Source: an uncultured Collinsella sp.
GTDB lineage: Bacteria > Actinomycetota > Coriobacteriia > Coriobacteriales > Coriobacteriaceae
Assembly (NCBI GenBank): GCA_959599615.1
Contig: CAUGKA010000043.1
Location: forward strand, 1 to 13,474
Direction of reading: 5' to 3'
DNA: 13,474 bases
The position numbers and the translations under genes are program-made. This document shows positions 6,222 to 12,146 of this stretch, one piece after another. Below the pieces are notes generated by a model that saw only the letters and a program-made list of their open reading frames with translations, searched no databases and had not been told where the DNA came from. Every line of letters begins with the position of its first letter. Position 1 is the stretch's first letter.

Positions 6222-7598
6222 GTGCGTGCGTTTGCTCGACAAATGACAGAGCGTGTGAAGGCGGTGGCGGCAGCAGGTGCCGTCGCCGCCTTTTGGCTTG
6301 CCGTGTGGATGCTGGTGGCGGTGCTGGTGGCGCAGCCGCTGATTTTGCCGGGGCCGGGTGCTGTTGCCTTGGCGCTGCTGCGCCTGATATGCGATGCCGG
6401 CACGTGGGCGATTCTGGCGGGCTCGGGCGCGCGGATACTGGGCGGGCTGGCGCTTGCCGCGGTGTGTGGTGGCGTGCTTGCTGGGATTTCGTCACGTTCG
6501 CGGGCGTTTGCGTACCTGGTGGCTCCGGCGCTGTCGTTTGTAAAGGCGACGCCGGTTGCCTGCGTGGTGGTCCTGCTGCTTATCTGGCTGGGATCGGCGC
6601 GCGTGAGCATCGCGGCAGTCTTTTTGATGGCGCTGCCGGGCGTATATTTCTCACTGGTCGAAGGCTTGTCGCAGGTGGATAAGCCACTGGAGCAGATGTT
6701 CCGCCTACATGGCGTGCGCGGCTGGCGACTGTTTTGCGCCCATACCTGGCGCGAAGTCCTGCCGTTTGTGCTTTCGTGCGCTTGTGCCGTGATCGGCATG
6801 AGCTGGAAGGCCGGTGTAGCGGCGGAGCTCATCGGCATGGCGACGGGCACCGTGGGCGAACGCATCTATCAGGCGAAGTTGCTCATCGAGACGGCCGATC
6901 TGTTGGCCTGGACCGTGTTGGTCGTGGCGGCATCGTGGGCATGCGAGCGTGTGCTGGTGTGGCTGCTGCGGGCTTCGGGGCCTGCGGCGTGGCGCGCTGC
7001 CGTGCGGGCGCATGGACACGGAGCTCGCGGGCGTGCGGGAGCTGCCGGGGATGGCGCTACGGCGGAGCTTGTGCTCGCCGTGGGCGACCGGGCGCCCTGG
7101 GCCCCTGCGCTCGACGGTTTGAAGCTCAACGTGCCCGCGGGTGGGCGTATCTGTGTGATGGGCGCTTCGGGCATGGGCAAGTCGACGCTGCTTTCGTTGG
7201 CGGCGGGGGAGTGCGCGCCGTGCTCGATGGTGTTTCAGGATGCACGCTTGGTCGAGTCCGCCTCGGCGCTGGATAACGTGCTGGTGTGCGCCGATGCACG
7301 CGTGGACGCCTCGAGCGCATCGGCCCTGTTGCGCCTGCTGGTGCCGGGGGTCGATGTTCATGCTCGCGTGACCGAGCTCTCGGGTGGACAACGCCGTCGC
7401 GTCGAGATTGCCCGAGCCCTGCTGTGCCCGGGCGGCGCGGTGATTCTGGACGAGCCCTTTACCGGTTTAGATACCGCTGCGCGCGACGCATGCGCCGAGG
7501 TCGTGCTCGATTTACTCGATGGTCGCATGCTGTTGCTCGCCACACACGACGCCACCGACGCTCAGGTCCTCGACACCTCGATTGAAATCACGCTCTAG
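6222..7598 (+). CDS. ABC transporter permease-ATPase fusion (TauC-TauB-like) with shortened ATPase
   Basis: A 458-residue membrane protein that joins both inner parts of the importer for the preceding binding protein. Residues 1 to about 245 form a TauC/SsuC-type permease with about six membrane segments, an EAA-like loop (HGVRGWRLFCAHTWREVLP) and the typical SWKAGVAAEL. An Ala/Gly/Arg-rich linker (about 246-280) leads to an ABC ATPase: Walker A GASGMGKST (314-322), Q-loop Gln339, signature LSGGQ (386-390), Walker B ending at Asp410-Glu411, D-loop TGLD and switch His442. All catalytic residues are present. Only 19 residues separate Walker A Lys320 from Gln339; about 40 is usual, so the beta-rich segment between them is largely missing and the whole ATPase is small (about 175 residues). 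GTG 6222 was chosen because GGAG lies 6 nt upstream; it begins 3 nt after the previous stop. Two fused chains could pair to make the usual two-permease, two-ATPase assembly. Confidence 0.88.
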   Translation: MRAFARQMTERVKAVAAAGAVAAFWLAVWMLVAVLVAQPLILPGPGAVALALLRLICDAGTWAILAGSGARILGGLALAAVCGGVLAGISSRSRAFAYLVAPALSFVKATPVACVVVLLLIWLGSARVSIAAVFLMALPGVYFSLVEGLSQVDKPLEQMFRLHGVRGWRLFCAHTWREVLPFVLSCACAVIGMSWKAGVAAELIGMATGTVGERIYQAKLLIETADLLAWTVLVVAASWACERVLVWLLRASGPAAWRAAVRAHGHGARGRAGAAGDGATAELVLAVGDRAPWAPALDGLKLNVPAGGRICVMGASGMGKSTLLSLAAGECAPCSMVFQDARLVESASALDNVLVCADARVDASSASALLRLLVPGVDVHARVTELSGGQRRRVEIARALLCPGGAVILDEPFTGLDTAARDACAEVVLDLLDGRMLLLATHDATDAQVLDTSIEITL

Positions 7599-7663
7599 AA
7601 GCCATTTCAAGTGCTGACTCAACAATAAAATGATCCGTTTTCTTCCGTCCCCATGGGGTCGGG

Positions 7664-7688
7664 TATGGTATTCTATCTGCGGGGTAAT
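7664..7688 (+). promoter_or_regulatory. Promoter-like motif before the dinJ-like gene
   Basis: TGG-TATTCT at 7666-7674 looks like an extended -10 element. The whole segment repeats the motif at 1365-1386 with one substitution and small insertions. No clear -35 box is visible. The preceding stretch 7599-7663 holds no gene and no clear terminator for the transporter operon; it has a CCCCATGGGG palindrome (7649-7658) and a weak TTGAAAT/ATTTCAA repeat spanning the stop codon (7582-7610). Confidence 0.4.
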
Positions 7689-7711
7689 ACTTAAGAATAC
7701 TAAGTAATACC
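7683..7711 (+). promoter_or_regulatory. 29-bp dyad with 10-bp-spaced AATAC repeats, candidate operator
   Basis: Arms GGTAATACTTA (7683-7693) and TAAGTAATACC (7701-7711) pair with one mismatch around a 7-bp centre. The same stretch contains AATAC at 7686, 7696 and 7706, exactly one helical turn apart, and an inverted copy GTATT at 7668-7672. Ribbon-helix-helix proteins often bind such in-phase repeats, and the gene downstream encodes one, so autoregulation is the simplest reading. The position just downstream of the promoter-like motif suits a repressor. Confidence 0.5.
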
Positions 7712-7733
7712 AACGCCGCAGAAACAAACTCCA

Positions 7734-7790
7734 GATGCGGGCCAATCGGGTTGCCTTCACAGCCCGTCGCCCAGCCGCGTGGCCCGCATC
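7734..7790 (+). promoter_or_regulatory. Structured leader RNA before the dinJ-like gene
   Basis: A perfect 11-bp stem pairs GATGCGGGCCA (7734-7744) with TGGCCCGCATC (7780-7790). Nested inside is a second 7-bp hairpin (7747-7753 with 7760-7766, one G-U pair, loop CCTTCA), leaving 7767-7779 unpaired. It ends 24 nt before the ribosome binding site at 7815-7821. It has no U-tract, so it is not a simple terminator. I do not recognise a known riboswitch class. Confidence 0.45.
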
Positions 7791-7825
7791 TATCCGCACC
7801 ACCGTCGTTTCAAAAAGGAAGCGCC

Positions 7826-8029
7826 ATGGCAGAACACATGACCCCGGTTGTCGCGAAGGTCTTGCCCGAGGAAAAGGCGGCCTTCGCGGCGGCAACCCAG
7901 CTCGTGGGCACCACGCCGTCCAACGCCATCCGCATGTTTATCGCCGCGTTCAATCGCTGCGGCACCTTTCCGTTCGACATCTCGCCTAGCGGGGCTTTTG
8001 GCACTGCGCCCGATTCTCATCAACAATGA
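7826..8029 (+). CDS. DinJ/RelB-family antitoxin-like ribbon-helix-helix protein
   Basis: A small protein of 67 residues. Residues 7-30 (PVVAKVLPEEKAAF onward) match the strand and first helix of a ribbon-helix-helix domain. Residues 31-52, with TPSNAIRMFIAAF and GTFPFDI, match the second helix and the conserved Pro-Phe-Asp/Glu end of DinJ/RelB antitoxins. Such proteins neutralise a RelE/YafQ-type toxin and repress their own promoter. No toxin gene follows: the next gene, 34 nt later, is a CPBP membrane protein. It may therefore be an orphan antitoxin or a plain DNA-binding regulator acting at the dyad 7683-7711. ATG 7826 is preceded by AAGGAAG at 5-nt spacing; longer in-frame versions from 7751 would translate the structured leader. 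Confidence 0.75.
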   Translation: MAEHMTPVVAKVLPEEKAAFAAATQLVGTTPSNAIRMFIAAFNRCGTFPFDISPSGAFGTAPDSHQQ

Positions 8030-8063
8030 CTGTCCCAAACTGCCGGGTTTTGAGGAGGTTGGC

Positions 8064-8984
8064 ATGCTCAATGCGCTGGTTTGGGCGCTTGCCTGTTTTG
8101 GTGTCGTCGCTGCCGATATTGCCCTGAGCGTCGTTTTGTTCTCCGCCCTTGGCGTCGCATCGGTGTTCATGGGTTTTTCGATTGACGACCTCGATATTCA
8201 ATTGCTTCAGGCTGCCGCACAGACGGCGTCGTTTTTGATGGCGCTGCTGTGGTGGCGTTATCTGTGGCCGCGCTCGTTTATGGCGCGCTGGCAGGGCGAG
8301 CGCCCGCTCGGCGGGGGAGCGCGTGGGGCGTGGAAACGCATCGCCTGCGTTATCGTGATCGGCCTGGCCCTGCAGGTGGTCGTTGGCTACGTGACCGACG
8401 CTGTGCTGTCGCTGTTGCCCGATGCCGCGGCCGAATACAGCGAGCTTGTCGAGGAAACAGGCATGGGCGACACTGGCTATCTCGCCGTCCTGACTACGGT
8501 GCTCGGCGCCCCATTTTGTGAAGAGCTGCTGGTACGCGGCATTATTTTTGAGTTTTCGCTCCGAGCGTTTAATCCGCAGTGCCGTCCGCTCTGGAAGCGC
8601 CGGCGTCGCGTGTGGGCGCAGGACGGCGCCGTGGTGCCCTGGGCGCCGCCGGACAAGCGAGGCATCGCCGCGGCGATTGTGCTGCAGGCGGCCATCTTTG
8701 GCTTTATGCATATGAACTGGGTGCAGGGCTGCTACGCCGGCGCCGCCGGTCTGGTCTTTGGCTGGGTGCTCGTGACCACCGGAAAGCTCCGCTACACGAT
8801 CCTGCTGCACTTTGCCTTTAACGCCGGGTCGTATCTCATGACGTTGCTCTGGTTTGTGAACACGCCGCTCGACGTGGCAATTACGGTCGCTATCGCTGGC
8901 GTGATCCTGGTGGAGGCAATGCGCTCGCTGCGCCAAGCGTGCCAGCAGAGCGCTGCGAGCGCATCTACCGCATTACCGCGCTAG
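8064..8984 (+). CDS. CPBP-family intramembrane protease (CAAX protease/Abi-like)
   Basis: A 306-residue multi-pass membrane protein. All three motifs of the Rce1/CPBP family are present: EELLVR (Glu153, Glu154, Arg158), FGFMH (212-216, His216) and HFAFN (His249, Asn253), so a working intramembrane glutamate-dependent peptidase is likely. Hydrophobic segments lie near residues 5-35, 48-70, 92-120 and across the catalytic half. Between motifs 1 and 2 there is a long polar insert of about 35 residues (about 167-203) with a KRRRR patch, probably a cytoplasmic loop. Bacterial members serve in bacteriocin immunity, peptide maturation or unknown roles; the substrate here is unknown. ATG 8064 follows GAGGAGG (8052-8058). 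It is probably cotranscribed with the antitoxin-like gene. Its stop codon overlaps the likely original stop of the opposing ygiQ reading frame in the palindrome CTAG (8981-8984). Confidence 0.88.
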   Translation: MLNALVWALACFGVVAADIALSVVLFSALGVASVFMGFSIDDLDIQLLQAAAQTASFLMALLWWRYLWPRSFMARWQGERPLGGGARGAWKRIACVIVIGLALQVVVGYVTDAVLSLLPDAAAEYSELVEETGMGDTGYLAVLTTVLGAPFCEELLVRGIIFEFSLRAFNPQCRPLWKRRRRVWAQDGAVVPWAPPDKRGIAAAIVLQAAIFGFMHMNWVQGCYAGAAGLVFGWVLVTTGKLRYTILLHFAFNAGSYLMTLLWFVNTPLDVAITVAIAGVILVEAMRSLRQACQQSAASASTALPR

Positions 8985-9152
8985 TTGCGCCTGCCGCCTC
9001 CGTTGGCGCCCTGACGTCCCTGGGCCGCGCGGTTACGGCCGGCGGTGTTCTGCGCACGCGACATGCCGCCGTGGCCCTTGCTGCCCTTGGGCCCCTTGCC
9101 GGCGGCGCCACCGTGGGCCTTGCCGCCCTTCTTACCGGTGCCATGCCCCCCC
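8981..9152 (-). pseudogene. Out-of-frame C-terminal tail of the YgiQ-type gene
   Basis: Reading the minus strand one base ahead of the ygiQ frame, from the G-run at 9152-9146 to TAG at 8983-8981, gives 54 residues after the glycines, rich in Gly, Lys, Arg, Asn and Gln (for example KKGGKAHGG, KGPKGSKGHGG, GRNRAAQGRQG). It has no start codon or ribosome site of its own and directly continues the ygiQ coding sequence if one G of the seven-G run is removed. The composition matches the basic low-complexity N-terminus of the same protein. It is best read as the severed tail of ygiQ, by mutation, slippage or a base-calling error. Confidence 0.75.
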
Positions 9153-11123
9153 GCCGGCAGATGTCTCGCCCGGGCGCGGCGGCACGGGGCGAATCAGGCA
9201 ATGCTTGGTGTAGCCAATCAGATCGCGGCGGCCGGCCTTTTCCAGTGCCTCGCGTACGAGCTTGTAGTTCTCGGGCTTGCGGTATTGGATGAGCGCGCGC
9301 TGCATGGCCTTTTCGTGCGGGTCGCGCGCCACATAGATCGGCTGCAGGGTGCGTGGGTCCACGCCGGTGTAGTACATGCAGGTCGACATGGTGGACGGGG
9401 TGGGGTAGAAGTCCTGCACCTGCTCGGGCATGTAGCCCATGTCGCGCACGGCCTCGGCAAGGTCCACGGCTTCCTTCATGGTCGAGCCGGGGTGGCTCGA
9501 GATCAGATACGGCACCACGTACTGCTTGAGTCCGTATTCGCGGTTCAGGCGTTCAAATTTACGGCAGAACGCGTCGTAGACGGCGCGGCTCGGCTTGCCC
9601 ATCACGGAGAGCACCGCGTCGCTCACATGCTCGGGCGCTACGCGCAGCTGGCCCGAGACATGGTGCTCCAGCAGCTCGCGCAAAAACTCGTCCGAGGCGT
9701 CGGCCATGGTGTAGTCAAAGCGGATGCCGCTGCGGACGAAGACTTTCTTGACGCCCGGCAGCTGGCGCAGATCGCGCAGCAACTGTGTGTAGCCGCTCTC
9801 GTCGACCACCATGTTCTTGCACACACTCGGCCACAGGCAGCGCTTGTTCTTGCACACGCCATGCTTGAGCTGTTTGTCGCAGGCAGGGCGGCTAAAGTTT
9901 GCTGTCGGTCCGCCCACGTCGTTGATGTAGCCCTTAAACTCGGGATCGCGCGTGAGCAGCTCGGCCTCGCGCATGATCGAATCGTGGCTGCGCATCTGCA
10001 GCACGCGGCCCTGGTGGAAGGTGAGCGCGCAAAACGAGCACTCGCCAAAACAGCCGCGGTTGGAGCTAATGGAAAACTTGATCTCGGCAAAGGCCGGCAC
10101 GCCGCCTGCCGCGTCGTAGTCGGGATGCCAATCGCGTGCGTAGGGGAGCTCGGCCACCTCGTCCATCTCATCGGTGGTGAGTGTTGCCGACGGCGGGTTC
10201 TGCACCACATAGACGCTGTTGGGATAGGGCTCTACCAGGCGATGACCGGTGATGGGGTCCATATTCTGCTGCTGCACGTTAAAGCTGCGCGCGTAGTTGA
10301 GCTTGTCGGCGGCAAGGTCGTCCCAGCTGGGTAGCAGGTCGTAGTCGTAGACCTCGTCGAGCGAGTTGGTGCGGTAGACGGTGCCGTTGATGTAGGTGAT
10401 TTGGTCGACGGGCAGGCCCGCGTCGAGCGCGTCGGCGATCTCGACAATCGCGTGCTCGCCCATGCCGTAGATGAGGATGTCGGCGCCCGAGTCGAGCAGT
10501 GCCGAGCGCTTGAGCTTGTCCTGCCAGTAGTCGTAGTGGGCCAGGCGGCGCAGGCTCGCCTCGATGCCGCCGATGATGATGGGAGCGTCCTTGAACGTCT
10601 GGCGGATGAGGTTGCCATAGACCGTGACGGCTCGGTTGGGACGGCGCCCCTCCTCGCCGCCGGGGGTGTAGGCGTCGGAGTGGCGGCGGTGCTTGGTCAC
10701 CGAATAGTGGTTGACCATGGAGTCCATGTTGCCGGCACTGACGAGAAAGCCCAGGCGCGGCTCGCCGAGCACCGTGATGCTGGCGGGGTCGGTCCAGTCG
10801 GGCTGGCAGATGATACCCACCTTGTAGCCGTGCGCGTCAAGGACGCGGCTGATGATAGCCATGCCAAAGCTGGGATGGTCCACGTAGGCGTCACCGCAGA
10901 TGTAGACAAAGTCGCACTGGTCCCAGCCGCGCGCATCCATGTCGGCGCGACTGACGGGGAGGAACTTATCGCGGCCCGGACGCCAGGGGCGGGCGGGCGT
11001 CGCTTGGGAATGCTTGGTGCGGGCGACCGTGGCCTGCGCCTTACCGCCGCGCCTTTGCTGCTGGCCCTGTTTGCCCTGCTGACTGCGCTGGTTGTTCTGA
11101 GCGTGCTGAGGCTTTTTTGCCAC
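9132..11123 (-). CDS. ygiQ: YgiQ-family radical SAM protein (UPF0313), C-terminus altered by frameshift
   Basis: A 663-residue protein in the current frame; the family's biochemical role is not known. Residues 2 to about 50 are a Gln/Lys/Arg-rich low-complexity extension. The family core starts at about residue 55, with GDAYVDHPSFG (77-87), then IIIGGIEASLRR and the radical SAM cluster motif CFGECSFC (Cys358, Cys362, Cys365), which should bind a [4Fe-4S] cluster and S-adenosylmethionine. A Cys-rich stretch with CKNKRCLWPSVC follows, then the C-terminal region with DFYPTPSTMSTCMYYTG typical of this family. GTG at 11123 was chosen because GGGAGGGA lies just upstream and the core is complete; reading farther upstream would run through the divergent intergenic region. 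After GETSAGGG the frame shifts in a seven-G tract and ends with AWHR; the tail encoded at 8981-9145 lies in another frame. The gene converges with the CPBP gene without room for a separate terminator. Confidence 0.9.
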   Translation of the reverse strand: MAKKPQHAQNNQRSQQGKQGQQQRRGGKAQATVARTKHSQATPARPWRPGRDKFLPVSRADMDARGWDQCDFVYICGDAYVDHPSFGMAIISRVLDAHGYKVGIICQPDWTDPASITVLGEPRLGFLVSAGNMDSMVNHYSVTKHRRHSDAYTPGGEEGRRPNRAVTVYGNLIRQTFKDAPIIIGGIEASLRRLAHYDYWQDKLKRSALLDSGADILIYGMGEHAIVEIADALDAGLPVDQITYINGTVYRTNSLDEVYDYDLLPSWDDLAADKLNYARSFNVQQQNMDPITGHRLVEPYPNSVYVVQNPPSATLTTDEMDEVAELPYARDWHPDYDAAGGVPAFAEIKFSISSNRGCFGECSFCALTFHQGRVLQMRSHDSIMREAELLTRDPEFKGYINDVGGPTANFSRPACDKQLKHGVCKNKRCLWPSVCKNMVVDESGYTQLLRDLRQLPGVKKVFVRSGIRFDYTMADASDEFLRELLEHHVSGQLRVAPEHVSDAVLSVMGKPSRAVYDAFCRKFERLNREYGLKQYVVPYLISSHPGSTMKEAVDLAEAVRDMGYMPEQVQDFYPTPSTMSTCMYYTGVDPRTLQPIYVARDPHEKAMQRALIQYRKPENYKLVREALEKAGRRDLIGYTKHCLIRPVPPRPGETSAGGGAWHR

Positions 11124-11160
11124 GATCCCTCCCGGTGTTTGTATGCTGCACGTAATTGTA

Positions 11161-11195
11161 ACCAGTCTTTTTGGGACGGGGCTAAAAAGACTGGT
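11161..11195. repeat. Perfect 12-bp inverted repeat in the ygiQ/DUF1275 divergent region
   Basis: ACCAGTCTTTTT (11161-11172) and AAAAAGACTGGT (11184-11195) are exact inverted copies separated by an 11-nt GC-rich spacer. The A/T tracts are on the loop side of the stem, so it does not look like a Rho-independent terminator. It begins 38 bp upstream of the ygiQ start. It could be a regulator site or a dispersed palindromic element; neither can be decided from one window. Confidence 0.6.
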
Positions 11196-11295
11196 GGAGT
11201 ACATGAGCTGGTGAGTGAGGGCGTCGCTGAGCCAATCGTTTGTTTCCAGACTGTGTATCTGCGCGTTGGGGAACCCGTCTCGCGCGCACGCCATG

Positions 11296-11313
11296 TTGTC
11301 AATGGGTTACAGT
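11296..11313 (+). promoter_or_regulatory. Possible promoter of the DUF1275 gene
   Basis: TACAGT at 11308-11313 fits a -10 box and would start transcription about 57 nt before ATG 11377. TTGTCA at 11296-11301 looks like a -35 box but is only 6 nt from it, so the two cannot work together. The rest of 11196-11376 holds no gene: it has one further copy of TATCTGCG (11256-11263), shared with the two promoter-like motifs at 1374 and 7674. Weak evidence. Confidence 0.25.
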
Positions 11314-11376
11314 ATGAACGGCGGCTATGTTTCCGCCAACGCACGAGAGAGTCGTCAACAAGGAGGATGCACGACG

Positions 11377-12093
11377 ATGCAGCGTGCCAAACAGATATCG
11401 GAGTCTATTGAGCTGGGCATCATCTTGGCGCTCGCCGGTGGCTTTATGGATGTGTATTCGTACATTGGGCGCGACCATGTTTTCGCAAACGCGCAGACGG
11501 GCAATATCTTGCTGGTGGGCGTGAGCATCTCGGAGGGCAACTGGACGCTGGCGGGACGCTACTTCTTTCCCGTGGTGTCGTTTGCCGTGGGCATTATGCT
11601 TGCCGACCTGGTTCACGAGCGGTTTGGCAGTGTGATTCACTGGCGCCAGGTGACGGTGTTTTTTGAAGCCGTTATCTTGCTGGGCGTGAGCTTTATCCCG
11701 GGCGGCGATTTCAACCTGCTCGCCAACTGCCTTACTTCGTTTGCCTGCGGTATGCAAGTCGAGAGCTTCCGCAAGATCCACGGTCACGGCATCGCCACGA
11801 CCATGTGCATCGGCAACTTGCGCAACGCGCTGCAAAACGTGGACGATTACATCATCACCCACAAGCGCGGCTTTTTGGAAAACGGCCTGCTGTACTTTGG
11901 CGTGATCTTTACCTTTGTGTTTGGCGCCGTGCTGGGCAACTGGTGTATTGAGCGCATGGGACTGCACTCCATTGCGGTGGCGAGCGTGCTGCTGTTTATC
12001 GCGTTTGCCATCATGTTCATCGACCGCGAGCGCGACTTGCGTTTTCGCTGGAAGGTTGCGGCCGAGGCTTGGAAAGAGGGCTGCCGAAAGTAA
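11377..12093 (+). CDS. DUF1275 (YoaK/UPF0700) family membrane protein
   Basis: A 238-residue integral membrane protein of unknown function. The N-terminal family signature is clear: LALAGGFMDVYSYIGRDHVF followed by ANAQTGNILLVG (about residues 15-45). About six hydrophobic segments follow, and the chain ends in a short basic cytoplasmic tail with RERDLRFRWK. Length fits the family (about 220-250). ATG 11377 was chosen because AAGGAGG (11360-11366) is 10 nt upstream; the same frame is open from 11215, but those 54 residues show no family similarity and no ribosome site. It stands alone: a divergent gene lies upstream and a strong terminator follows. Some annotators suggest a transport role, but no substrate is established. 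Confidence 0.9.
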   Translation: MQRAKQISESIELGIILALAGGFMDVYSYIGRDHVFANAQTGNILLVGVSISEGNWTLAGRYFFPVVSFAVGIMLADLVHERFGSVIHWRQVTVFFEAVILLGVSFIPGGDFNLLANCLTSFACGMQVESFRKIHGHGIATTMCIGNLRNALQNVDDYIITHKRGFLENGLLYFGVIFTFVFGAVLGNWCIERMGLHSIAVASVLLFIAFAIMFIDRERDLRFRWKVAAEAWKEGCRK

Positions 12094-12096
12094 CCG

Positions 12097-12135
12097 AATG
12101 CGGCAAAGGGGCTGTCCCTTCGCCGCATTATTTTT
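12097..12135 (+). terminator. Rho-independent terminator after the DUF1275 gene
   Basis: AATGCGGC (12097-12104) pairs with GCCGCATT (12122-12129) and AAGGG (12106-12110) with CCCTT (12116-12120), with one A-C mismatch and a 5-nt loop. A T-run (12131-12135) follows one base after the stem. This is the clearest intrinsic terminator in the window. Confidence 0.9.
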
Positions 12136-12146
12136 CATCTCCTGTT

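Noticed and set aside
7649..7658. CCCCATGGGG palindrome as an operator
   Set aside because: Short and GC-rich; palindromes of this size are expected by chance in this base composition.
7683..7711. CRISPR or tandem repeat array
   Set aside because: Only three 5-bp units one helical turn apart; no spacers and no cas genes.
7734..7790. Integron attC site
   Set aside because: The stem lacks the R'/R'' core sequences (GTTRRRY and RYYYAAC), and no integrase is near.
7848..8063. Longer start for the CPBP gene inside the antitoxin-like gene
   Set aside because: ATG 8064 has GAGGAGG at good spacing and begins with a hydrophobic segment; the upstream extension overlaps the small gene in another frame.
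9045..10334. Open frame of 429 codons on the plus strand opposite ygiQ
   Set aside because: Shadow of the radical SAM gene; His/Val/Ala-rich, no motif and no ribosome site.
11161..11195. Rho-independent terminator
   Set aside because: The T and A tracts are inside the stem beside the loop and no T-run follows either arm; both adjacent genes start here and none end.
11215..11376. Upstream extension of the DUF1275 gene by 54 codons
   Set aside because: No ribosome site, no family similarity; AAGGAGG before ATG 11377 decides the start.
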